From an uncultured Parasphingopyxis sp. (GTDB taxonomy: Bacteria > Pseudomonadota > Alphaproteobacteria > Sphingomonadales > Sphingomonadaceae), in NCBI GenBank assembly GCA_947259005.1, contig CAMYKP010000007.1, forward strand, positions 124,001 to 188,000: DNA of 64,000 nt. Reading direction: 5' to 3'. A program made the translations under genes and the position numbers. Numbering within the stretch: position 1 is the first letter of the stretch; each line of letters starts with the position of its first letter. The notes below the pieces were generated by a model, which saw nothing but the letters and a program-made list of their open reading frames with translations, was not told where the DNA came from and made no database searches. This document shows positions 44,716 to 53,280 of this stretch, in pieces.

Positions 44716-46112
44716 ATTCTGGTCCACTGTTTGAGGGCGGCCGCAAGACCGGGATATTTGGGTTGGTCGATAGAAAGGCGTTCGAGTGCAGTCAGGCGGA
44801 GATGCGCGAGCAGGGCAGGGTCGGTCGGCGAGAGTGTGCCGTCGGCCAGGCCGGTACGCAGCGTTTCAGTGGTGAGACCGAAAGCGGCAAGCCGCTCCTG
44901 CTGCCGAATTTCAAATACAGGCCCCAGTTCCGCTTCCCGATTGAGCATGCCCATGGCGTTCTTGGCGACGCGTGCCTGGAACAGATCGCGGCCCTTTGCC
45001 GCCGGTATCACATCGTCGCTATCCCAAGCGATCAAGGCTTCCAGCAATTCCGCGCTATGGGTTTCGCCGTCATGGGGGTATGATTTCGGCATTTCCCATT
45101 CGATCTTCCGCGTAGCGCTCTCGCCGAGCATCGGATCGAACAGCAACAGAAGATCGACTTCGACTTCGCTGACCCGTCGACCGATGACAACGCGCTCAAG
45201 TGTGCGGTCCTGGCCCGTGCGCCAGATGTTGGTCATGCCGAGGCAGCAAACACCCCACCAGAGCGTGGAATAGACAAGCCAGAAATCGAAACGTGCGCGA
45301 TCGACTGCTGCGCCGCTGGCTGACTGATAGGCGTCAAGAAATTCATCGATTTCGGCAAAGCCGCCGACGGGCCGATCATGCCGGGTAAACCGCCAGCTCG
45401 GTGTGCAGAGATAGGCGAGGTCCTGCGCCGGGTCTCCTATATGAGCGAGTTCCCAATCGAGGATCGCCGCGATACCGTTTGCGTCGATCATCAGATTGCC
45501 CATCCGGAAATCACCGTGCAGCAGTCGGGGTTCCGAAGCGGTGGGGAGGTGATCGTCCAGCCAGCGCAGCGTGTAATCGAAAATGGGTATCCGGGCTCCG
45601 AATTCCCGGTAGCGCTCGCCGAGACTGTCGACCAGAGATGCGGCATCGTCTTGCGGCGTGTCGTCCGGTAGCCTGTCGAGCGGGATGGCATGAATTTTGG
45701 CAAGCTCGCTGGCACATTGCCCGGCCAGAACCTGCTCCGCCTTCGCAAAAGCCGGATTGCCGAGAATCTTCTGGGGAAGCGTTTCTCCAGCGATACGGCC
45801 CATGAGGTAACCTTGACCGAGCTCGTCACTCGGCTCGAGAATTCCCATCATCGGTGGTGCGGCGATATCGTGTTCGCAGACAAGGGCGATCAGCTGCGCC
45901 TCGCTTTCCATGGAAATTCGCGACAGCTCTTCGCTGCGCTCTCCGCTACCCGGCGCGCGGCGCAGGACAAGTTCGCGATCGCCATAATCGAAGCCCCAGC
46001 TTTCCATATTGGCGCCGCCGGTCAGCCGTTTGAGATTGGCAATTTCATTGCGTTCGCCGAACAGGCGCGCGCAAAAATTTATTAGTTCGAATTCTAAGGA
46101 CTCGGAGGGCAT
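44712..46112 (-). CDS. APH-family kinase, LvaA/ACAD10-like (466 aa)
   Basis: An aminoglycoside-phosphotransferase fold kinase. The catalytic block HGDFRMGNLMIDANGIAAILDWELAHIGDP and LTGGANMESWGFDYGDRELVLRRAPG are visible (quoted in part). The 100 residues after the kinase core resemble the C-terminal extension of ACAD10/11 kinases. Coupled to the acyl-CoA dehydrogenase gene. Probably phosphorylates a hydroxyacyl-CoA rather than an antibiotic. Confidence 0.8.
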   Translation of the reverse strand: MPSESLEFELINFCARLFGERNEIANLKRLTGGANMESWGFDYGDRELVLRRAPGSGERSEELSRISMESEAQLIALVCEHDIAAPPMMGILEPSDELGQGYLMGRIAGETLPQKILGNPAFAKAEQVLAGQCASELAKIHAIPLDRLPDDTPQDDAASLVDSLGERYREFGARIPIFDYTLRWLDDHLPTASEPRLLHGDFRMGNLMIDANGIAAILDWELAHIGDPAQDLAYLCTPSWRFTRHDRPVGGFAEIDEFLDAYQSASGAAVDRARFDFWLVYSTLWWGVCCLGMTNIWRTGQDRTLERVVIGRRVSEVEVDLLLLFDPMLGESATRKIEWEMPKSYPHDGETHSAELLEALIAWDSDDVIPAAKGRDLFQARVAKNAMGMLNREAELGPVFEIRQQERLAAFGLTTETLRTGLADGTLSPTDPALLAHLRLTALERLSIDQPKYPGLAAALKQWTRI

Positions 46113-46203
46113 GGGGTGACGTTAGCGTCAACCAACCGGGTGTTCAATGCTTGCATCGCTTTCCCGTGCTGCCTAGTCGGAGGCGAAACAACAGGGGTCT
46201 ATT

Positions 46204-47139
46204 ATGCGGGCATTTATCTTTCCCGGTCAGGGAAGCCAGGCAGTCGGAATGGGTTCGGCTCTGGCAGAGGCGAGCGCGGTTGCACGGGAAACCTTCCAGG
46301 AGGTCGATGAAGCGTTGGGGCAGAACCTGTCTAAGCTCATGCGGGAAGGGCCGGAAGACGAACTGACTCTCACCGAAAACGCGCAGCCCGCCATCATGGC
46401 CAATGCAATGGCGACGTTGCGGGTTCTGGAGAGGGAAGGCGGCGTCACACTGGCCGACAAGGCTGATTTCGTCGCCGGGCACAGTCTTGGCGAATATGCG
46501 GCTTTGTGCGCTGCGGGCGGCTTCGACCTGGCGACAACCGCAAGGCTACTCAGGCGCCGCGGTCAGGCGATGCAGGCCGCCGTACCGGTGGGCGAAGGGG
46601 CGATGGCCGTGTTTCTTGGCCTTGATTTTGATCCTGCACAGGAAGTGGCCGATGCCGCCGCTGAGGGCGAAGTCTGTGTGATCGCCAATGACAATGCGCC
46701 GGGCCAAATCGTCATTTCCGGCCATAAAGCCGCCGTCGAGCGGGCCTGCGAACTCGCGAAGGAAAGGGGCGCGCGCCGCGCAATGCCTCTTGCAGTCTCC
46801 GCTCCATTCCACTGCCCGCTGATGAAGCCGGCGGCCGATGCGATGGAAGAAGCGCTGGCAGGCGTGGAAATTCACCCATTGTCGGCGATGCTTTATGCCA
46901 ATGTCACTGCTTCACCGGTTGGCGAGCATGAAGCGATCCGGGGACTGCTTGTCGAACAGGTGACGGCAATGGTGCGCTGGCGCGAAAGCATCGAGGAAAT
47001 GGCCCGGCAGGGAGTGAACCAGTTCATCGAATTTGGCGGGAAGGTCGTCGCTCCGATGGTTAAGCGGATTGCACCGGATGTGGAGCAAAAGAGTATCGTG
47101 TCGATGGATGACATCGAAGCGCTCGCTAAGGAATTGTAG
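46204..47139 (+). CDS. fabD: Malonyl-CoA:ACP transacylase
   Basis: A 311-residue enzyme with the catalytic serine S94 in GHSLGEYAAL, the FPGQGSQ N-terminus and the histidine block SAPFHCPLM. It loads malonyl onto ACP for fatty-acid elongation. First gene of fabD-fabG-acpP-fabF. Confidence 0.97.
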   Translation: MRAFIFPGQGSQAVGMGSALAEASAVARETFQEVDEALGQNLSKLMREGPEDELTLTENAQPAIMANAMATLRVLEREGGVTLADKADFVAGHSLGEYAALCAAGGFDLATTARLLRRRGQAMQAAVPVGEGAMAVFLGLDFDPAQEVADAAAEGEVCVIANDNAPGQIVISGHKAAVERACELAKERGARRAMPLAVSAPFHCPLMKPAADAMEEALAGVEIHPLSAMLYANVTASPVGEHEAIRGLLVEQVTAMVRWRESIEEMARQGVNQFIEFGGKVVAPMVKRIAPDVEQKSIVSMDDIEALAKEL

Positions 47140-47142
47140 AAG

Positions 47143-47167
47143 CCTTCAACCCTGAGCTTGTCGAAGG
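47143..47167. repeat. Interspersed palindromic repeat, one copy
   Basis: CCTTCAACCCTGAGCTTGTCGAAGG, ending in a near-palindromic CTTGTCGAAGG against CCTTC. This short element recurs in many Sphingomonad and related alphaproteobacterial genomes between genes. It lies between fabD and fabG, where it may act as a transcript hairpin. Only one copy is seen in the window. Confidence 0.5.
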
Positions 47168-47233
47168 GTATTTCTCCGCTGATAGCCGTGCTTTGACACG
47201 GCCAGCACTAACGGATTGTAGTAGAGGAAAATC

Positions 47234-47971
47234 ATGTTCGATCTTTCAGGCAAAACCGCGCTGGTGACCGGCGCTTCGGGCGGAATCGGTTCCGCGATTG
47301 CGAAAGCGTTGGCCGCGCAGGGTGCGCGCGTCGCGCTTTCTGGAACGCGGGAAGAGGCGTTGAAGGCGGTGGCAGCCGAAATCGGCGGCGATCCGGTAAT
47401 CCTGCCGTGCAATCTCTCCGATCCGGATGCAGTCGATGCTCTTGTTCCTTCTGCCATTGAGGCGCTTGGCCAGCTCGATATCCTCGTTAACAATGCCGGT
47501 GTAACACGCGACAATCTCGCGATGCGGATGAAGGACGAGGAATGGAATGACGTTATCCGCATCAACCTTGAGGCTGCTTTCCGGCTGGCGCGCGCATCCC
47601 TGCGGCCGATGATGAAGGCGCGGGGCGGGCGGATTATCTCGATCACGTCCGTGGTCGGCGCTACCGGAAATCCGGGGCAGGCCAATTATGCTGCCTCCAA
47701 GGCCGGCCTGATCGGCATGTCCAAAGCCATGGCGCAGGAAGTGGCCAGTCGCGGGATTACGGTCAATTGCGTTGCTCCCGGCTTTATTCGCTCGGCGATG
47801 ACAGACGAATTGCCCGATGCGCAGAAAGAAGCGCTAATGACACGGATTCCGGCCGGAAAGCTGGGAGAGGGAGGCGATATTGCCGCCGCTGTAGCCTATC
47901 TCGCATCGGATGAGGCCGCCTATATTACTGGCGAAACCTTGCATGTGAACGGCGGAATGGCGATGTTATAG
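47234..47971 (+). CDS. fabG: 3-oxoacyl-ACP reductase
   Basis: A 245-residue SDR. TGASGGIG (13-20), NNAG, the SITSVVGA serine and YAASK active site are present, and the fabD-acpP context supports FabG. It reduces 3-ketoacyl-ACP with NADPH. Starts ATG 47234 (MFDLSGKTALVTGAS). Confidence 0.96.
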   Translation: MFDLSGKTALVTGASGGIGSAIAKALAAQGARVALSGTREEALKAVAAEIGGDPVILPCNLSDPDAVDALVPSAIEALGQLDILVNNAGVTRDNLAMRMKDEEWNDVIRINLEAAFRLARASLRPMMKARGGRIISITSVVGATGNPGQANYAASKAGLIGMSKAMAQEVASRGITVNCVAPGFIRSAMTDELPDAQKEALMTRIPAGKLGEGGDIAAAVAYLASDEAAYITGETLHVNGGMAML

Positions 47972-48053
47972 TCTGCTGGAGAATGAACGGGGCTTGCGCC
48001 AAATCGCGCTGCCCTTTAGGAAAACCGGGAATCATTAAGGTAAAGGATATTCC

Positions 48054-48290
48054 ATGAGCGATACTGCTGATCGGGTCAAAAAGATCGTCACTGAGCATCT
48101 CGGCGTTGAAGCCGACAAGGTTACCGAAGACGCAGCCTTCATCGATGATCTGGGCGCAGACAGCCTCGATATCGTTGAGCTGGTGATGGCGTTCGAAGAA
48201 GAATTCGGCGTTGAAATCCCTGACGATGCTGCCGAAGACATCGCGACTGTAAAAGACGCGATCACCTATATCGACAAACAAAACGCCTGA
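48054..48290 (+). CDS. acpP: Acyl carrier protein
   Basis: A 78-residue ACP with the phosphopantetheine serine S37 in [12 protein letters not shown]. Acidic throughout. Housekeeping copy, between fabG and fabF. A terminator-like hairpin follows at 48344. Confidence 0.98.
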   Translation: MSDTADRVKKIVTEHLGVEADKVTEDAAFIDDLGADSLDIVELVMAFEEEFGVEIPDDAAEDIATVKDAITYIDKQNA

Positions 48291-48343
48291 TCGCTTCGGC
48301 GACAAGGGAGCCCGGTCGCCAGACCGAGCCAAATGGATTAATG

Positions 48344-48377
48344 CGGCTCCCCGGTCCAAAACCCGGGGAGCCGTTTT
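48344..48377 (+). terminator. Rho-independent terminator or attenuator after acpP
   Basis: CGGCTCCCCGG pairs perfectly with CCGGGGAGCCG (48344-48354 with 48363-48373), loop TCCAAAAC, then TTTT. It lies between acpP and fabF and could lower downstream fabF transcription, making abundant ACP relative to FabF. Confidence 0.75.
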
Positions 48378-48421
48378 GCCGTTATAAAAAGGCCTGTGAA
48401 GGGGCCATGCAATAGGGAGGC

Positions 48422-49684
48422 ATGAAAATGCGCCGTGTAGTTGTCACCGGACTGGGATTGGTCACGCCTCTGGGCGGAGATGTTGAAACATCGTGGAAGA
48501 ATCTGATTGCCGGTATGTCCGGTGCCGGGCAGATCACCCGGTTCGATCCTTCCGATCAAAAATGCACAATTGCCTGTGAAGTGAAGCCTGTGGATCATCC
48601 ATACGGCTTCGATCCCTCATTGCGAGTGGATCACAAGGTTCAGCGCCAGGTCGATCCCTTCATCATCTATGGCATTGATGCGGCGAGCCAGGCGCTTGAA
48701 GATGCCGGCCTTACGGACATGACCGAAGAGGAAAGATACCGCGCCGGTTGCTCGATCGGTTCAGGTATCGGGGGCCTTCCCGGTATTGAGAGTGAATCGC
48801 TCGTCCTTGCCGAGCGCGGACCGGGCCGTGTCAGCCCGCACTTTGTGCATGGCCGGCTCATCAACCTGATTTCTGGCCAGGTTTCGATCAAATACGGCCT
48901 GATGGGGCCCAACCATGCCGTGGTCACAGCGTGTTCCACCGGCGCGCATTCGATTGGTGATGCTGCACGGATGATCGCGCTTGATGATGCGGACGTCATG
49001 CTGGCTGGTGGTTCCGAGGGCGCGATCTGCCCGATCGGCATTGCCGGCTTTGCCCAGGCCAAGGCATTGTGCACCAATCGCAATGATGAACCGGAAAAGG
49101 CGAGCCGACCCTATGACAAGGACCGCAGCGGTTTTGTGATGGGCGAGGGTGCCGGTGTGGTGGTTCTGGAAGAATATGAACGGGCCAAGGCACGCGGCGC
49201 GAATATCTATGCGGAAGTTGTCGGCTATGGCCTTTCCGGCGATGCCTATCACGTCACCGCACCGCATCCCGAAGGCATTGGTGCCTATCGCTCCATGGAA
49301 ATGGCGCTGCGCAAGGCTGGCCTGGATGCGAGCGACATCGACTATGTAAACGCACATGGCACTTCCACGATGGCGGATCTGATTGAGCTGGAATCGGTGA
49401 AACGCCTGTTCGGCGATGCCGCGCATTCGCTGTCCATGAGTTCGACAAAATCGGCGATCGGGCACCTCTTGGGCGGTGCCGGAGCTGTGGAGTCCATCTT
49501 CTGCATTCTGGCGCTCCGTGACCAGATTGTCCCGCCAACGCTGAACCTCGACAATCCCGAGGAAGGAACGGAAGGCATGGATCTTGTTCCGCTTGAAGCC
49601 AAACAGCGTGAAGTGAAGGCCGTGCTCAACAACAGCTTCGGTTTCGGCGGAACCAATGCAAGCCTCGTCATGAAGGCCGTTTAG
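48422..49684 (+). CDS. fabF: 3-oxoacyl-ACP synthase II
   Basis: A 420-residue condensing enzyme with cysteine in VTACSTGAHSIGDA and the histidines in NAHGTSTMA and AIGHLLGGAGAVE. It elongates fatty acids. Start ATG 48422, or ATG 48428 (MRRVVVTGLG). mltG follows after 11 bases. Confidence 0.97.
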   Translation: MKMRRVVVTGLGLVTPLGGDVETSWKNLIAGMSGAGQITRFDPSDQKCTIACEVKPVDHPYGFDPSLRVDHKVQRQVDPFIIYGIDAASQALEDAGLTDMTEEERYRAGCSIGSGIGGLPGIESESLVLAERGPGRVSPHFVHGRLINLISGQVSIKYGLMGPNHAVVTACSTGAHSIGDAARMIALDDADVMLAGGSEGAICPIGIAGFAQAKALCTNRNDEPEKASRPYDKDRSGFVMGEGAGVVVLEEYERAKARGANIYAEVVGYGLSGDAYHVTAPHPEGIGAYRSMEMALRKAGLDASDIDYVNAHGTSTMADLIELESVKRLFGDAAHSLSMSSTKSAIGHLLGGAGAVESIFCILALRDQIVPPTLNLDNPEEGTEGMDLVPLEAKQREVKAVLNNSFGFGGTNASLVMKAV

Positions 49685-49695
49685 GGAAGAACCAT

Positions 49696-50667
49696 ATGCG
49701 CAAGCTTGGCTGTCTGGGGCTCATTGTTGCAGGGTTGCTGGTGGTCGGGCTTCTTGCTGCGCTGCGCAGCTGGGGCGGGTCCGGCCCGTTGGAGGAACCC
49801 GTCGCCGTTACCATAGCCGAGGGCGCGACGCTGACCGATGCGGCGCTAACCCTGGAGGAAGCAGGCGTTATCCGCTCGCAAAGCCGGTTCCTGCTGTTTG
49901 CGCGTTTTCTGGGTAGCGATGCCCCGATCCGGGCTGGCGAGTATGAGATGCCGGCGCGGGTCAGCCAGTCCGGTGCCTTGCGCATTTTGCAGGAATCCCC
50001 GGCCATCCAGCGCTTTGTGACGATTCCCGAAGGCATGCCGGCCGTGCTTGTCCACGAACGGTTGATGGCGACGGAGCTGCTGACCGGCGAGATCCCTGTG
50101 CCTGAGGAAGGCTCGGTCCTTGCCGACAGCTATTCCTATGAGCGAGGCGAAAGCCGTGCGGATGTGCTGGCTCGCATGCAGCTGGCGCTGAGCGAGGAGC
50201 TCGCCGCTTCGTGGGCGGCGCGCAGCGATGATATAGCTGTTTCGACGCCTGAGGAAGCGATCACGCTGGCCTCGATCGTCGAGAAGGAAACGGCGGACCC
50301 CTCCGAACGCCCGATCATTGCGGGCGTTTATTCCAACCGCTTGCGCATCGGGATGCGCCTCCAGGCCGATCCGACAATCATCTATCCGATCACGCAGGGG
50401 CGTGCTCTCGGCCGCCGCATCCGGCGGTCCGAGATCAATCAGCGTAATGATTACAATACCTATGCCATGGCAGGCCTACCACGCGGTCCGATCGCCAATG
50501 TCGGACGCGAAGCGATTGCCGCTGTCCTCAACCCGGCGGAGACCGACGCGCTATATTTCGTGGCGGACGGTTCAGGCGGGCATGTGTTCGCCGACACCTA
50601 TGCGGATCATCAGCGCAATGTAGAGCGATGGTATGATCTGCGCCGCCAGCGCGGCGAGATGGACTAG
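49696..50667 (+). CDS. mltG: Endolytic transglycosylase MltG
   Basis: A 323-residue protein. One N-terminal helix (about 5-24), a LysM-like region, and the YceG catalytic block with glutamate in SIVEKETADPSERP and the NRLRIGMRLQADPTIIYPI segment. It cuts nascent glycan strands to terminate peptidoglycan synthesis in the periplasm. It follows fabF, a frequent order in alphaproteobacteria. Confidence 0.95.
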   Translation: MRKLGCLGLIVAGLLVVGLLAALRSWGGSGPLEEPVAVTIAEGATLTDAALTLEEAGVIRSQSRFLLFARFLGSDAPIRAGEYEMPARVSQSGALRILQESPAIQRFVTIPEGMPAVLVHERLMATELLTGEIPVPEEGSVLADSYSYERGESRADVLARMQLALSEELAASWAARSDDIAVSTPEEAITLASIVEKETADPSERPIIAGVYSNRLRIGMRLQADPTIIYPITQGRALGRRIRRSEINQRNDYNTYAMAGLPRGPIANVGREAIAAVLNPAETDALYFVADGSGGHVFADTYADHQRNVERWYDLRRQRGEMD

Positions 50668-50671
50668 TCGA

Positions 50672-51112
50672 TCAGCGCAGCCAACCACGCTTGCTGGCAT
50701 TTCCGGTATACCAGATCTCGAAAATACCGACGATGACGACCATGGCCGGAGCGATAACGGCAGTGACGGGCATGATGTCGAGATAGCCGCTGAAAAGGAA
50801 TGTCCAACTATGCTGGACCATGACGGCGATTAGCGAAATGACAAAGAAAATTCGCGCCCAGGTTTTTTTGGCGAGCAGGGCGAGCGCCCCCGACAGTCCG
50901 CCAAACACGGCTATGGCGAATGCGCTGGTAGCCCAGGCGGGCGTGGCCTGAAAGATGGCTTGTTCGGCCGGCGAGAACATCGCTGACAGCTGCTCGTCAC
51001 TTGCGGTTGTCAACGCGAAATACTGAAAGCAGCCGATGCCGTTCCAGATCAGCGCGAGTATCGATATTGCCCAAAACGAGCCGGGCGGTTTTCTGGCGAG
51101 AACCTTGTTCAT
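50672..51112 (-). CDS. Four-helix membrane protein of unknown function (146 aa)
   Basis: Four hydrophobic helices (about 12-32, 60-80, 88-105 and 112-130). It starts MNKVLARKPPGSFWAI. The family is widespread and unnamed. It converges with mltG (4-base gap). Confidence 0.65.
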   Translation of the reverse strand: MNKVLARKPPGSFWAISILALIWNGIGCFQYFALTTASDEQLSAMFSPAEQAIFQATPAWATSAFAIAVFGGLSGALALLAKKTWARIFFVISLIAVMVQHSWTFLFSGYLDIMPVTAVIAPAMVVIVGIFEIWYTGNASKRGWLR

Positions 51113-51193
51113 GGCGACCCCCGTTATTTTTTATGGGAGCATTCTAGCCGATATGGTCCAATATGTGAATAAAGCGGGGGATAAGTTTGCGGG

Positions 51194-52135
51194 TTAAAAT
51201 CTCAGGCCCGTATATTCGTCGAAACCGCCCATCAGATTGAAGTTCTGGACCGCCGCTCCGGCCGCGCCCTTGCCCAGATTATCGAGCACCGCACAAAGCC
51301 TGACCTGCCCGGAGTCCGGGTTGGCGAAAATCATGACGTCCATCCGATCCGTGCCTGCGCAACGCTCGATCGTAACGGCTTCGAGAACCGCACTGTCGCT
51401 TTCATCGCGCACGGAGATCAGCCGGCTGTCGGCATAATGGTCTGTAAGGGCCGCACGAATATCGCCTGCCGCTGTTCCGCTCCGCATCTGGCTGAGATGC
51501 AGGGGAATCTCCACCAGCATGCCCCGATAGAGATTGGCGACGGAAGGCGAAAACAGGGGTGGGTGGTTCAGCCCACTATGCTGTCGCATTTCGGGCAGAT
51601 GCTTATGCTGGAGGGGCAGGGCATAGTTGCGAAACGCCGTAGGCGCTGCGCCGCTTTCGAATTCCTCGATCATGGCACGGCCGCCGCCGGAATAGCCCGA
51701 TGTCGCGTTGACGCTGACGAGGGTGTCGGCCGGTAGGATGCCCGCCCAGACCAGGGGATGGGTGAGGGCGATGAAGGTCTGCGCATAGCAGCCGGGATTG
51801 CCGACCCGGTGGCTCGCTGCGATCGCGTCCTTGTGGCCTGCTTCCCATTCCGGAAAGCCATAGGTCCAGCCAGGGCTTATGCGGTGCGCAGTCGACGCAT
51901 CGATTATCTTCGTGCGGCCATCGCCCACCATCGCGACCGCATCGCGCGCAGCGTCATCGGGCAGGCAGAGGATCGCGATATCGGCTGCGTTCAGGGCATC
52001 ATGCCGCGCGTTCGCATCCTTGCGCTGTTCGTCGTCGAGCGTGACCAGTGCGATCTCCGGCCGCTCCGACAGCCTATCGCGAATCTCCAGCCCCGTAGTC
52101 CCGTGGCCGCCATCGATAAATACGGAAAGCGTCAT
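51194..52135 (-). CDS. argC: N-acetyl-gamma-glutamyl-phosphate reductase
   Basis: A 313-residue NADPH enzyme of arginine synthesis, of the shorter type 2 class. The N-terminal DGGHGTTGLEIRDRL and the catalytic cysteine in GNPGCYAQTF are clear. It overlaps the NlpC/P60 gene by 4 bases (ATGA at 52132-52135). Confidence 0.96.
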   Translation of the reverse strand: MTLSVFIDGGHGTTGLEIRDRLSERPEIALVTLDDEQRKDANARHDALNAADIAILCLPDDAARDAVAMVGDGRTKIIDASTAHRISPGWTYGFPEWEAGHKDAIAASHRVGNPGCYAQTFIALTHPLVWAGILPADTLVSVNATSGYSGGGRAMIEEFESGAAPTAFRNYALPLQHKHLPEMRQHSGLNHPPLFSPSVANLYRGMLVEIPLHLSQMRSGTAAGDIRAALTDHYADSRLISVRDESDSAVLEAVTIERCAGTDRMDVMIFANPDSGQVRLCAVLDNLGKGAAGAAVQNFNLMGGFDEYTGLRF

Positions 52136-53061
52136 CCGGCGACCCTCCGACGGGCCAGCACCGGCTGCTCATGATCCTTGCCGATCCGGGCGACGACATC
52201 CGCGAGCGCCTCGGTACACACTTTGCCATTATGCCCGCTGGCATGGACCAGCGTTTCCCCATCGACCATCAGCCCGACATGCTTGGGGAAGAAGACAAGA
52301 TCACCGCGCTGGAGCGGGGCGTTGTCAGCCAGCATTTCGCCGATCGTTGCCTGTTGCAGGTCGCTGTCGCGCTGCACCCGATGCCCGGCCATTGCGAGAG
52401 ACAGTTGCACCAGGCCCGAGCAATCGATCCCGGCGGCACTTCTCCCACCCAACAGATAGGGCGCTCCGACAAGCGCCTCGGCGCCGGCAACGGGATCGGA
52501 AACGCGTTCATCGACCGGGCGTATATCTTGAACGGGCACGGAGCCGCTATCCATGACGAACGCGTCGCCATCTACTGTGCCGGCGATCCGGCTGCCCATG
52601 TAAAGCGGCACGGAGCCGTCGATCAGGGTAGAGACAGCCGAAACAATGTGCGTCGCATCGCGCGGGGCAACCAGCGCCTCTTTGCGCACGAACCCGACGA
52701 AATGATCGTGCAGACCATAACCCCAGGCCCAGCCATCTTCCGCTTCGAGAAGCGCGAAGCCTTCGCCAAAAAGGAGCTGGGAACCGAGCTCGCTGCTTTC
52801 AGACGGTTCCGCTTGAAGATTGGCGATTGGCAGGCCGATCTGCCGCATGGACGGCGCGACATAATGGTGCAGGGCAATCCGGTCGGCCAGCGCGATGTCA
52901 GCGATATCATTGCGATAGGCGTGGATACGCGGATCCAGCGTTTCCGTGCGCTGTTTGAGCGCATAGCTAAGCCGGGTCGGCCCCTTAGAGGCTGATTCTC
53001 CAGCCTGTTGACCGGTCTTGGCCGATGAGTTGTTCGAACCGTTCAAGGAAACGCGCCTCAT
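52132..53061 (-). CDS. NlpC/P60 cell-wall hydrolase with SH3-like domains
   Basis: A 309-residue protein. A variable N-terminus, SH3-like region (about 70-170) and a C40 papain-like peptidase at the end with cysteine in GIDCSGLVQLSL and HASGHNGKV. The only in-frame start is ATG 53061, which overlaps another small frame; the first 40 residues are weakly protein-like. No signal peptide is obvious. It trims peptidoglycan cross-links. argC follows. Confidence 0.75.
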   Translation of the reverse strand: MRRVSLNGSNNSSAKTGQQAGESASKGPTRLSYALKQRTETLDPRIHAYRNDIADIALADRIALHHYVAPSMRQIGLPIANLQAEPSESSELGSQLLFGEGFALLEAEDGWAWGYGLHDHFVGFVRKEALVAPRDATHIVSAVSTLIDGSVPLYMGSRIAGTVDGDAFVMDSGSVPVQDIRPVDERVSDPVAGAEALVGAPYLLGGRSAAGIDCSGLVQLSLAMAGHRVQRDSDLQQATIGEMLADNAPLQRGDLVFFPKHVGLMVDGETLVHASGHNGKVCTEALADVVARIGKDHEQPVLARRRVAG

Positions 53062-53158
53062 TTGGTGTCATCGCGATGCGGATAAAGCGACGATCGCTTT
53101 CATCACGTTTGCGTCGCAGATAGACGAGTGGACGGAGAGTATTCAAGCCGCGTGGCAT
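52985..53158 (-). CDS. Small open frame (57 aa), doubtful
   Basis: From ATG 53158: MPRGLNTLRPLVYLRRKRDE and an amphipathic end MTPNEARFLERFEQLIGQD. It overlaps the first 77 bases of the NlpC/P60 gene in another frame. No good ribosome-binding site. Either this or the NlpC/P60 N-terminus is likely spurious. Confidence 0.25.
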   Translation of the reverse strand: MPRGLNTLRPLVYLRRKRDESDRRFIRIAMTPNEARFLERFEQLIGQDRSTGWRISL

Positions 53159-53280
53159 AACTGCTTTGGAAAGCTGATGGCGTTGCGCAAACCAAAGTGC
53201 CGTGCGTTCGGACAGCGATTCACACAAGCACTAGGCCGGTGGCGTAAGGGTCGTTTACTCGCCGATTGATAATATCATTA

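Noticed and set aside
44712-46112. Aminoglycoside resistance gene
   Set aside because: The kinase has the long ACAD10/11-type extension and is coupled to an acyl-CoA dehydrogenase.
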